From NCBI GenBank assembly GCA_911728455.2, contig OU452228.1, positions 4,216,001 to 4,280,000 on the forward strand: a stretch of 64,000 nt of DNA, read 5' to 3'. Below are positions 47,052-59,767 of this stretch, one piece after another. Made by a program: the position numbers and the translations under genes. Under the pieces are notes generated by a model. That model was not told the origin of the DNA and searched no databases. It saw only the letters and a list, made by a program, of their open reading frames with translations. This DNA comes from Marthasterias glacialis (taxonomy: Eukaryota > Echinodermata > Asteroidea > Forcipulatida > Asteriidae). Position 1 is the stretch's first letter. The number at the start of each line of letters is the position of its first letter.

Positions 47052-48125
47052 GTAATGTGTCCATTACTTCAATTTCTTAATTAGAACATGGCTAGACATA
47101 CATTGTACACTCTACATAGGTCTTTAGAGAGTTGGAAAAGAGATTTCTGCTGGGTTTTTTTTTTTTTTTTCTTCTCAAATCTGGATTCGGAGCCATGTGT
47201 TTCATATTGCTTCAAGGTTTACAGATTGCCGGGTTTTCACACTTGTTTTTGTCGGGGACTTTCTTCAACTTCAAATTTGGCATTGTTATTGTTGAAGGTG
47301 GAGAAACATTTTATTATTGTAATGGAAGTTGCCAGTCACTGGAGTGCCACAAAACGTGTGGGGAGACTGAAAAAGTAAAGTTGCAAATATCAGAGAGGGA
47401 ATGAAACACTCGGAAAGATGGAGAATATTGTACAAAATAGTTTTCATGGAGGCAATTTTTATGATAAGGTGCCTGAATGAAAGTACCACTTTAACAAACA
47501 AACTTTCTTAGGGACTTCAAAGTATGACTTATGTTTAATAACATCATAATCTGTTCACATAGTAGTTTTGCTACTAAGAGAGGGTTGAGGGACTGTACTG
47601 TTTATCCGTTCAGCTGATATGTTGTGTTCTTGAGTTGACTCAGAGAAAAAGCAATATTGCTGAGTCTGTTATTGATCTGTGGCATTTCACCACCCTTCAA
47701 GCAAACTTTTTAAGCAAACCCTTCTTAAATCTGGTTAATCTATATGAAAAACAAACCAGCAATAATTTGTTAATATGCTTTTGTATCAAAAGAAATCCTG
47801 CTAAGCCGTGTGCACAATGTCAACAGATTGTCATCGAGTCTGGCCGTACTGGCTGGCTTTCTTTTTATTTGTCTGCAACCTTTATGAGCTTGCTCTTGGT
47901 GTATTGGTACTGGAGTATCTGGAGTATGTTATTTATACAGCATTAATGAATGTCTGAAGTGACTTGCAGATGGATTGGCAGGCTAAGCTGATATTGCCCT
48001 CTTGGGTTCACTTAATGGTCAACTAGAAGCTCAAAGCTGAGATGTATTTTTAGGATAGTCTTTGACTTGGAGATCAACATACAAATGAAATATTTTGACC
48101 TATGCCCACCTTTACTGACTTTTAA

Positions 48126-48285
48126 AGATGCAGACTCGTCACCATTACCCGACGGCTATATCTGAGGCACAAAATGATCATGTATCTGTGCATAGTTTAC
48201 GTACAACGTGTGCGCTGGTCAAAGGTGATCTTTTGTGGCACTGTAGAGCACGAATTTATTGTCGCGCGCTGACGAACGTCCATCT
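48126..48285. mobile_element. TTAA-flanked MITE (piggyBac-like ends)
   Basis: TTAA at 48122-48125 and 48286-48289; inverted ends AGATGCAGACTCGTCA and AGATGGACGTTCGTCA. Confidence 0.55.
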
Positions 48286-49139
48286 TTAAGTGACATTAAA
48301 TTTGCACTGATACTAAATAGGCACCGTCTTGCCCTTATCAGGTAAATGCTGGTTAGTACACAGGGTCCAATTTTATGAAGTGGTTAAGCAGAAGATGTTT
48401 AAATAGCAAATGTATTTGCTAAGTGAAAAAATGGCTCAGCACCCGGAGTCACAATAATGTGAATTACGTGGCATTGTGGGTGATTTCTAGTTTCTGTCAA
48501 GCAATATAATGTCTCATGCATGCTGGGCAGACTTCTGAGCTCATTAAATCAGGCTGAGGTTGGTGACTCTACATAAACTGAAATCGCATAAAAAGATACA
48601 CTATGTCCCATATCCAATATCTGTCACCACCATTGTATTTTAGGTGAATTATACACATTGTAATAAACACAGTATCGGTATAAAGTTTTGATATTTAAAA
48701 TAAACACAGTAAATCTATTGGGACACTGGGGTGGAAAAGGTTGAGTTCCAAAGTCAAGGGGAAGGTCAAGGATTGCTAAATCTATCAGGACATTTTTCAT
48801 GCTGCCATAAACAACTAAGAATAGTGGAGACAGAGAGAAATATAATTTGTAAGTTTTATTGGGGATTAGATACATCAGCCTACATGTAGATGTATTGAAC
48901 AAAAAGTTGTTTTAGGACATATTCTATTTTATATACCACACACACAGATCCTTGTCATTTGATTGTTGGAACACGCGCCATGTGTCGTCCATTATTTTCC
49001 CATGTATTTACTGCTGCGACGCTCCAAAATTTAATATTGGATAGGCCTGCCCAATATGTATAATTATTGGACGATTCGCACCGTCATTTCCAAACTAACT
49101 GTTCCCCGCCCGTTTGTCCAAACAAGGCAAGGTCGTGTC

Positions 49140-49307
49140 CAGGCCTGTATGCTTCGTTCTTGAAAGGTCAAGGGCACCAAGGCATTTTCTCCTTGGTAAA
49201 GGGCACCTCTATGAGGAAATTGTAAATTTCTGTTGGAACACTTCAAGGGCACCAAGGCAATGACCAGGGGCAATGGAGGCAATTGCCTCCATGAAGTATC
49301 AGTCCTG
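49140..49307. mobile_element. CAGGCCTGA-type MITE, copy 3 (inverted)
   Basis: Reverse orientation relative to the 3503 copy; includes GGAGGCAATTGCCTCCATGA and CAAGGGCACCAAGGCA. Confidence 0.75.
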
Positions 49308-50535
49308 TGTGTTGCTCGGTGAAATTTGGTTCTTCTATTTTACTTGGCTATGCCTCGTAAACCAGAATAGTTGAGATTTCACCTTTTGATTATTTTCTGC
49401 CACAGTGCACTCATATGCATCCAATATTTGTATAATAAATTGATTTATGTTTAGATTTCTATAGCATGACCCACAAATGTCATGAAATAAAATAGGCCCA
49501 CGCATAAAAAGAAATCACTCAGGAAAAAGAAATGGCAAGTTAAAAGAAGGTTAGCTCATTCAAAGTTATTCCGATTCTCAAATATAGAAATTGTAAATTG
49601 TAGTCATTATTGATTTGTTTTACTGTTTTTCCTGGTATGACTTCTTGTGAAGACATTTTTCAAAAAAAATGTATTAATTTATAAAAAAGACAAGTAAATT
49701 TTGAAACAAGCATGTATGTACATGTATCATGTATATTTCCAAACGATAATACTAAATCCATACTATAATAAAGCCAAACTTGTTTATTTTATTAATTTAA
49801 CAATTTAGTGGATTGTTTTAAAATAAGTTCCTATCTACATACATAATGGCATGCTTTAGGCCTACATTAAACTTGTTGGACTTACAATTTCAGACTGGGG
49901 ACTGCACTATACTTAAGGGTTAATTGAATTACAATGTAACTCAACTCAATTTGATCTATTCAGTTCACCATACTTTCTCGTACCAAGTCTGTATATTACC
50001 ACTATGCTCACACGATGTACTTTTCGCGACGTATCATCGATTCGGTCAGGTGCCAAATACTTTATTTGGATTTTTTTTTTTAAAGCACTTTCACATAACA
50101 AATAAATAATATTACTGCCTTTACTCACAATGATTCATAAGGCCCCAAAGGGGTTAGACATTATTGATAACTCCCCTGAGTCTCACGTTTATGGATTTTG
50201 TTTTGCGTCTCGTATCGTAGAGCATTTTTTCCTCCATCATGTTTGCACAGCCGATGAGACTGCAGAATGTTTATTATGTACAAAGTGCAAACATGCATGG
50301 TTATCTGCTAATGAAGTGTAAAATGAGTCGCAATTTGATTTAATAACGACAAGCTGCAAAATATGTTTTTCATATTAGTTGGAAATCTGATGTGTGTAGG
50401 TGTTGAAAATGAGCATCATGTCATCATCCCCCACCCCTCCCCCTTACTCAATGTTTACTCAAGCCTGTTGGGCTAAACTAGATTGCCTTACATTGTCTGT
50501 ATTTATTAGACTACTTTCCTCCCCACAACAAAAAT

Positions 50536-50570
50536 TAATAGGTAAGCAAAAACTAATAGGTAAACAAAAA
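50536..50570. repeat. tandem repeat, 18-bp unit
   Basis: Two units of AATAGGTAARCAAAAACT. Confidence 0.75.
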
Positions 50571-50767
50571 CAATTTTCTGCTTTGGGTTTTATGGATGGA
50601 TTGATCTTCTTTAATTTAGGGAACTTATCAGCCTTTGTCTTGAGGGATATTTTGAGCTGGAAACAGCAACTCTTTCTCCTACATCACTTGGTTCGATGTT
50701 TGTTATCATAAGCTGCATGTTATAATCAAACTGTTGGTCAGTAAACTGATAGATAACAAGGGGTTGT

Positions 50768-50840
50768 AAAAAGCCTGGGATTCCAACCCACTACCGTGAT
50801 TGCAAATCTTGTAGTCTAACCACTTACCAAGTGGGGGTGT
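50768..50840 (-). mobile_element. tRNA-like SINE fragment
   Basis: Minus-strand GTGGGTTGGAATCCCAGGC (box B-like) and CTTGGTAAGTGGTTAGAC (box A-like). Confidence 0.5.
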
Positions 50841-52429
50841 AGTAACCAGGGGATGTAGGAGGGTGTGACATCCTCAAATAATTTTTCAATGACAGCTAGA
50901 CTATAAAATTCAGTCATTTTGCCAACAAAAAATTAATTTTAATCTGCAAAACAAGGTTTGTTGGTGTGAAGGTATTTAATACAGCAGGAGACGTACTGTG
51001 CTTGCTAGTATTTTTTGATACAGTGAGGAATTTGGGCAGTCGGGAGTTGGCAATTTAGCTTTGATACACCCTCCCACCCCCCTAAAGGAAATGCCCTTGC
51101 TACACCAACATCGCAGAGATCTAATGAATGATTGCAGTCCATGAGGAACTTCAAATAGACAAAGGAATCACACAGTTTTGGAAAGCCTTTTCTTTGGATG
51201 ATTTCAGCCTCAAAGTTGTGAAATTTTTGTGGTGAAAAGTAAGTGATCGCCGTCGTCTGGCCTAAACGTTTTGTCCTGCAACTAGTAGTACAGTAGTATT
51301 ACTACATCGTGAACATAACGTTCCTCATAGAATTGCCAAGACTTACTGGAACTGTCCTTACTGGCTTTTTTCAGCCACTTGAGGGTCTCTGGTACAAACT
51401 CTGGAATAGTTTTCACAAATTTTGAGAAAGAAAAGCCTCGATCAAACAAAAAAATAAAATAATCATCATGTATTGTACCGCACTTTTCTATGGAGAATGT
51501 CGTGTTTGTTTACATATAGTACCCACTACAGGTCATGTGACTGGCATAGCTTAATCGGTCTATTTGATAATAATGAAAAGAATCTAATTTGATAAACGAC
51601 TTACAACTGAAATGTATGAATTTACCTATTCAAGGCTACATGTTCTGCTGTATATACAATGATGTGGCTGTAGGTCTCACAACCAACCATGATATTGCAT
51701 TGACAGGCGGGAAAAAAAACATTTTAATGGCAAAAGGCTCTCCTTGCATAAGGGATGCAGTAATGGATACGTGTTATAGGACACATATTTCCCTTTTTTT
51801 ATTTCCCTGTTAAAAGACAAAAGTAGTCTGACAACCAGATTACATCACTGAGGGTGGGCACAACCACTTGTATTCCATCAGACATAAGATGGCACACTCC
51901 TGAATAAAATGAATACAAGTTTTCACATTTTTCTCATGCATTCATATTACACAAACTTGAGACCTCTTGCAGTCAAAATACTTGAGTTCTCATTCAGAAC
52001 CTGACTGACTGCTGATGTTCATGTGTGTAGATTGAACACATACTCTACTGGGAATGGTTAACATTGTTTCTGAAATCTGGCGGGAAATCAATTTCTGCTC
52101 AGTTTTTATCATCGTCAACCTCCACTTGTCTCCTGTGGCATTTGAGATGACCTGAACATCTCAAAAGCGAGGTATAATTGAATTTCTGTAAAGTCTCAGA
52201 TGTAGACATTCTGATTTGACATTTGCAAAACCCCCTTTGTTTCTAATGCTTTATAAAGCTGGAAAATACTTCAAAGCTTGCAGAGTGGTATAGATTGGTG
52301 TTGGGTTTTCTTGTCAACATCACACTCAGGGATGTACTCTAAAAGTGACTTAAGGCAATTGTAATCAAGTGGTTTTTGTGCCTCCATATTAAGTTGTTGA
52401 AGGTTTTTTATTTTTGCCAAGTACATCAT

Positions 52430-53180
52430 TTTCTATCTTCTAGTTTTTTGTCCCGTGCCCCTGGCGGCATTCTTTTGGTGAAATTGCCGGAATCTTTTTT
52501 CTTGGAGGGTACCACTGGCAAAAAAAAACAACCTGACTTGACAACGCCAAGAGAACGCTCATTATTGGATCGTCTGTTTTGATTCTCGACCGAGAAAATG
52601 TCAAATTCACACAGCGTGAATTGCAAAACATCGGCCGTTACCTATGGCATAGGAGTGTCACTAAACATGGAACCATCGCTCGATTGCCGGCTCACTCTGA
52701 ATGAACGAATGAACGAATGAACAATGGTGGAAGCTTCTCAATGCCTCGTAATCCCCTTTTTGGAACAAGAGGAGAAAGGTCTATAATCAGGGATTACACA
52801 GAAATCGCCTCTTAATGGCCACAAAATCAAGTAAAATTTAGACCTTTTTTTGTCCTTGTGTGGGTGAAACGAAGCATTAGACAGTGTGTGTATGATCTTG
52901 CGCACGCTCTGTAGTTGAATGACCGAGCGACCTTTGGTCCGGTGGTCCGAAACTTCATAATGGCAGCTTCCGTTTCCAGGACAGGGAAACATTTGCGTGT
53001 ATTCACATCATCTGGTGACAACTGGTTAAAAGAAACACTTACTTTTTTTTTTTCAGGGATTTTATTCAAGTTCATAATGTGCTTTTTTTCAATTTGGCCA
53101 ATCAAGATAAGAACTTGAAAGGTGAGAGACCATTTTCTCAAGATTTGCAACAAGACTTTGAATTTTCATGGAGGCCATGA
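52430..53180 (+). repeat. dispersed repeat R1, copy C; left arm of an inverted pair
   Basis: The first part follows copy B (GTCCCGTGCCCCTGGCG, GAAATTGCCGGAATC, AACAATGGTGGAAGCTTCTC). The last 270 bp or so (52910-53180) is the reverse complement of 53752-54035. Confidence 0.75.
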
Positions 53181-53751
53181 TGTTCAGATTGGCTTTTGTC
53201 CTATTCTTGATGTCTATAATACTCTGAAATTTTGATTGACAACCTGTTTGTGTAGGTGTTGAAACTATTTTCTATGCTGAGCAAAGCTGCGTGCCTAATA
53301 CAAGCTCTGTATAACATAATAGTTGATTGCAAATTGAAAGCACGTAGAACATACCAAAACCTTAAAAATGAAACATCATAACTTGTAAAATATGCCACAG
53401 CTTGCACTTCGTTTAATATAATTATGTCTGAAGATCATATAGAAATTTGTATCTTTACATCGTTTTATTTCACAAAAGGTTAATGTAGAGGTATTTGTTC
53501 AGTTAAATTGTGTGTGCATCAATTTCTTTTGGCGTACTAACTTAAGTAATTCTGCATAGCATATGGGGATCTGTTGTATTGCCAGGCAATACACATATTG
53601 ATTATATTGACCATGGAGCTAAACACCTATATTGACTGTAGCTAGGCAATCAAGGTACAAAAGAATCCTCATTAAATTGTTTCAAGTATGCACTTGATTA
53701 ATTACAAGTTTCCTGTTGATAAAACATTTACGGATAATGGGAAGCTACATG

Positions 53752-54035
53752 GACGTCATGAAAATTCAAAGTCTTGTTGCAAATCTTGAGCAAATGGTCT
53801 CTCACCACAAAGTTAGTGATTGGCCAAATTGAAATAAGCACATTATACACCTGAACAAAATCCCTGAAAAAAAAAGTTCAGTGTTTCTTTTAACCAGTTG
53901 ACACCAGATGATGTGAATACACGCAAGTGTTTCCTGGCCTGGAAACGGAAGCTGTCTTAAGATGCCATTATGTAATTTCGGAGCACCAGACAAGATAGCC
54001 TGGTCATTCAACTCTGGAGCATGAGCTAAACCATA
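53752..54035 (-). repeat. repeat R1, copy D; right arm of the inverted pair
   Basis: Close reverse complement of the end of copy C: CATGAAAATTCAAAGTCTTG, TTGCAAATCTTGAG, AACCAGTTGNCACCAGATGA, GGAAACGGAAGCTG. The loop between the arms is about 570 bp. Confidence 0.75.
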
Positions 54036-56732
54036 CACACGCCGAGACATAAAATCTAACTGACACCCAATTATTTGAAGAAACCATCACTGCGTATTAA
54101 ACAATTTATTGGACAATACAAAGTAATCTGAGATTCAAACAATTCATTCTGACAGCAGCAAAAAAAAGAATCAAGTCTTTTTAATAATATTTTATAAATA
54201 GATGCTAAGTAAAACAAAGTTGTTTTTTTTTTAAAATAGCGTGGAATCAGTCTCAGACATCAAATAGCATTTGGGATGGTCATATATCTTTTGCTAAGCA
54301 CAGTATTTCTGTGCTTAGCATCTCCATTGCACCCAGTAGGCTACTGGCCAATGGCTTTGACATGGTTGCTATGAGGTGATGATTGTACATATAGGCCAGA
54401 AGGCCCATCTTAGTAAAATCAACAATCAAAAATATTTCTTTCTGATAAACTGTTTTGTTTGTTTGTGATTACAGAAAGATTTCCGGTTCACCTTTTGTTA
54501 TTTTTATGACACTGATGATAAAACCAGTTCTTGGAATGTCCTGTGGGGTATTTTTAAACTCACCTATGTAAACACTCCCAGATGGGTATTTTAACAATAA
54601 GTAATTTCACTACATGCTATGTGCAACTAATTAAATACTGCCCATCATCCTGTAGCATTTATAATGCTGTATACTCAAATGCATTCCAATTATGCAGAAC
54701 AAATTCACAGGAGACTTGTTTGGGCATCATATAGGCCTACATCCGCCTACATTCTCTTTTCTGCTGGTCCCTTTTTCATAAATCCTTTCGGAAGGAATTG
54801 TTCTAAATCATAGTGCTGCATGCATAAAGTGAACATGGAACATGTAGAAACATGATAACATTAGCATAAATAGTTGTGCGCATTGGGCCTACAAATTCAT
54901 GTTTATAAACATACATAATTTTCAAGAATCATAAAAATACAAGAAATAAAAGAATCATGAGTGACAACAAATGGTCCTGTTGAAGAAACGATAGTTGCCG
55001 AAACTTTTAAAAGCCTGTTATTAGTTTAATGAAATCATACTTAATGAAGTAGTCGCGCAAACATTCCAATTGTTGTGTATAGTGCATTCTCCGGATTCAA
55101 TAGATTAATGAAAAAACAGAAGAATACATGTTCATCCTGCCTTATACTGGACTGTGAGTGCATTAAGCCTCCCCATTGACACAATAGACTAACCCCAATT
55201 AACTACCATCCAAACACAAGCCCATCCCATCCCAATGCACCAACCTGGCCCCCCCTCCATACACAATGGACTAGCCCTCATTAGTATTCCCCCGCATCAT
55301 TGACGTGAACCCCATCTCATCATATTGCATTCACTATAGCAGCGAGGATGAGTGTCTCACCATCATAGCAGGCATTCTCTCTCATTGCTCCGTCAGCACT
55401 GCTGTCTCTCTCAGACAAACAGTCAACCACGCAGTCATGATAAGAAGGTGGGTCTACTTTAGAATATATATCAAATTATTTTTAATGATTTCCTAAAATG
55501 TAGCATACCAGCTGTGTGTGAAATATGTTGTGTGGATTCTGCTAAACAGACTACATTTTGTAAGTCTGTAGTCAATATTGTTGAGTATTTGACATCATTA
55601 TTGATCTGTGCAGTCATCAGAGGGTGGGTCTATTAAATATATCAATTGATTTCCAGAATGCCTAAATGTTGCAGCAAAAATATATCTGAAATATTTAGTT
55701 AATTCTATAATTGATAGCATTTAAATATCTGACCCCATATTTGGATGGGTCTGTCAATTGTGCAGTACTTAACAAGGCGTGTCTGCTAACCACCATAAAT
55801 TGTTCTAGAATTTCTGGAACATAACAGTATTAATTATAACTGGCTAAACAAAATACGCTTTTTGCTATAAATTTGAATGTTTTCTATAAAATATATCACA
55901 ACGTTAACCGTAATGAGTTAAATATTTATAGCTCATTATGTTGCTGCATTTACATGTACTTTCATACCTGTACCAGCATTTTTTTTTAAATGTCTCATCC
56001 TTAGTAAAGGATATTAGTTGAAATATATATATATGCCCCTATGTATTTTGTTTTGTAAATGCAACATATAAACTTTGGCTTTGAGTAAGTGCCTTGATTT
56101 CTTTGAAGGCCTGGGAGTTACTCTACCTCAGCTGACATATTCTTAACAACCCTCAGGCAGTTTGGCTCGCAAATGGCCTCAATCCTCCTATATCCTCTTC
56201 TCCTATGTCACTCCACACCGAATTGTGTGGACTTTTAATAAGATTAGTATGCCTGATGCTGGCATTATTCAAATGTTTGTTTTGTTTCTAATTAACCCAT
56301 TGGTGATATGAAGCCAGTATGTGGCCAATATCAATGAACAGCTTCATTAGTTAGAAAGTGTTACTGATAATTGTTTTCATTCAGCTCATTACGAAAAAAA
56401 GAAAACCCACATTGAACTTTGATATGGAGTCAAATGTAATATAGAATGCAACATGGTCACCATATGTTAACAGTATTAGTGCATACCACATGTTGTAAAG
56501 ATATTAAACACTTTAAACACTTGCCCTGTATTTCATTCAGCTGAGAGGCAAACAAAATTTCTGTCCAATATCCTTCCAATATCCTTCCTCCATGTTAAAG
56601 CAAAATTGTTTTGCTAAGCTCAAACTGCCTACCAGCCAGTACTGTAGCTTTTAAAATTTGTGACTGCTTTCTGGCACAGCACAGGAACATGGCGAGTAGT
56701 ATTGATGTACAGCTTCTTTCAAATTGTGCCCA

Positions 56733-56845
56733 GGGGTGGATTTCACAAAACTTAGGACTAGTCCTAACTTATGACAAGTCATATAAGTTAGGACTAGTTA
56801 CTCATCCTAAATGAGACTAGTCCTAGTGCTTTGTGAAATCCACCC
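56733..56845. mobile_element. GTGGATTTCACAAA palindromic MITE, copy 3
   Basis: GGGGTGGATTTCACAAAACT opens; TTTGTGAAATCCACCC closes; GGACTAGTCCTAACTTATGA inside. Confidence 0.8.
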
Positions 56846-57363
56846 GGTCACATAATGAAAGTTTAAGTCTTATTAGCGATGAAGATCTGAAGCAATTTTT
56901 ATGCAATGTACAGATCACTTGGATCAAGACATTCCCTGAAGGTCTTTTCATTCCACATAACATTATGTAGATTTTTGTTTTTGTCTATCTGAAGCGTATA
57001 AATTTAGTTTTCCGCTTTCAACCAATGCTCTGCCACTGCTGACATATGTATGTATTCTGTCACTGATGTAATTCTTGTATTGGGGTTAAAGAGTAATTTG
57101 GTTTTTAGTCATTCTTTGGTTTAGGGTAAACACTAAGATCATAAACACTGCATATCTGGACTCTTCACAACTATAGATGTATTGATGTGCATGCACATGT
57201 ACATGTGCATGATGTGGGTGACACCTCTTTGTCATTACAGTAGCAGCCAACATTCACAGTTAAATCAACCACACACTACAAATTAGTCTAGACATGTGTT
57301 TAACACCCACAAATTATATTCAGTGGTCTTTGAACCCATGCTCAAGGTCATTTCTCTGGGTAA

Positions 57364-57412
57364 ATGTTGCTTCTTTCTCTCTCCTGCTCTCTCTCTCCAC
57401 CTCTCTCTCTTG
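57364..57412. repeat. CT-rich simple repeat
   Basis: Imperfect (CT)n with CTCTCTCTCC interruptions. Confidence 0.7.
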
Positions 57413-59591
57413 TCGACAGAAGTAAAAAATCTTACCTATTCAAGTTTATCCCTCGTTAAATTAAGAAGATCAGTTCAAAGCACCCATATATCCCCAGTAA
57501 TTACATCTGTATAACTGAGCTTTTGTTTCCCCCTGTTTTTTATTCCATGTTTTTGGTGAAAAGGTGATAAGTTGAGAGACTGGTTCGTTATAAAGAGACT
57601 AAATTGAAGTTGTTTCTTGCATCATGCATGGCTTTAACATTAAGAGATACATATAGGGGGGCCTGCATTGTATACTTGGCAAAATCAGTTGGCAATATAG
57701 TAATTAAAATTTGCTAGGAAGCCAATTGATATGCAAAACATTATTTTCAAGTGAAGTTAGTGATCTGTCGGTGAACTTTGCGTAAAAAATTTGTACTGGT
57801 TCATCAAAGGACTGAATATAAGACAAGGACTTCTATAGACTTAAAATTGATCAAATCACAAACTAATTTTCTGCATGCGATTTTTAAAGTGTTTCAAATT
57901 TAAAAGCCATTATTGTCTGGGAAACATCATTTGAAGGTCAGTTTACTATTTGTTTCTTACTATTGTACAAACAGATGATATTATTCTGTGAAGCGGATCA
58001 GATAAGCAGACGTATTATGTACAGCAGAAGTGTCCATAGCTATGGATTGTTGTCCTATAGATTGTCATTTCAGCTGTTGCTGCCAACTGAGCTAACCACA
58101 TGAGTAGCCCTCAATGTAACTAAGGGAGCTTTGTATGGGAGCCATGTCACCATGGTTATTGCTATCCAGACAGTAGGTTTCCATAGAATTTGCAGCCTGG
58201 TTGTTTTGTGTGGTGTTTGGAATGAGTTACCTCAAAATGTTGAATAAATACAAAATCTGAATAATTAACCTTAAACTGTTTAACTGAAAAATCTAAAAAG
58301 AAAAATGAATAACAGTAAAACATTAAAATTTCATGTTTATTTCATCATCAGCTTTTTTTTGGTATTCCATTGCCATCATCTAGCTTTCAATTAATACACT
58401 ATAGGCCTACAGCCAACCTATGGAAAGAAAACATAAATTTAAGTAGATGATCCCATTTTACCGAAAAACAAATGCGGTTTCATACATGCTTGTTTTGAGT
58501 TGGCAATTAAAATGAGCAATTCAGTTTACAAATTCGGTTTGCAAATGCTATTTTCTCAACTTTGTATTTCAGACAGAAATTTTATTTCTTGAGAATACAA
58601 AGTGATATGGAAATAAATATGTACAATCATACAAGCTTTTTTGCCGGATTGATAAGTATAATCTTGTTAGAATGAAAATTGGCAATACTGTACTTCATCT
58701 GCGCATCGTTGCGAAACAGCTAATTAAGGGAACCAACAACATCTTGATGCCACGTAAAGTGATGGTACAGTACTGGATTGAGAGAGTACATTCATTGTAA
58801 TAAATGTATTTTATAGTCATTGTATCCCATTACTGTCCAGAAAATAGTCACTATTTTCAGGTTTTAATGGGAAGTAGGAAGGGTTATACCGCCGTTCCAT
58901 TACTCCTGTTTTCATCATAAAAATTACTAAAAAGTTAATGGAAATAGCTGCTCACTTTTTCTTACTTAAAGGGTTAGTGCATATTATATAGCTCTGCCAT
59001 ACACAAATTCGGTAACACGTTCAGTAATATAGTTTTTAATTTTTACAAAAGTGCATGACTGGATTTCAAATGGAACTTTGTGTTAAGTCTGAGTAACCAT
59101 GGTTTATGGTTAACACTGGGTAATGAATTTTCTGATAATTACCAATCCTAAACTACATACATGTATACTATTGTACATGTATGTCATACTGAGAAAATTG
59201 CATCCAACCTTTTTGGAAAAATTGTTCTCAAGGTAGAATATCCCTACAGGATGTATTTTTAGTATTTCAGTGTAATTTGCTTTGTGTCATGGAGTGTGTC
59301 AGTGACACTCTGTAGGTCTACCGTCTGGGTTGTTATAGATAATGATGTGAAGGTATCAGGGGGTCTTATGGTTGCAAGCTTTAAAGGTAAGCTGGATCAT
59401 GCTTATCAGCCTTAATCCAATGGATCACTTAAGTGGCAAGTTTACTAATACATGTAAAGTTTAAACCTTCATTCATAAATATTAATTATAAATTAGAAAT
59501 GACCAAAACATCCAATGTTTAAATACCCGATGCCAAACATTTTCCTCGCCCAGATGTTCTAAAATTGAGCAACCGATTCATGTAGGTCCCT

Positions 59592-59767
59592 ATAGACTAA
59601 TCCGAGCAGCTCGTTCATGGGCGTTTACACAACCCCAGCTATGGCCACTGCATGTGCGCGTCGACGCACACCTTCATGCTGATTGGTGCATATGCGCGCA
59701 TACGTGTGGCGCCCACAGCTGCGGTGGTGTAAAACACCAAAAACAAGCGCTGCTCAGATTAGTGTAT
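59592..59767. mobile_element. 176-bp GC-rich MITE
   Basis: Inverted ends ATAGACTAATCCGAGCAGC and ATACACTAATCTGAGCAGC; the interior is CpG-rich (GCGCGTCGACGCAC), unlike its AT-rich setting. Confidence 0.7.

Noticed and set aside
52827-53153. 108-codon frame on the minus strand
   Set aside because: Part of R1 copy C and broken in its inverted partner D; considered a repeat relic.
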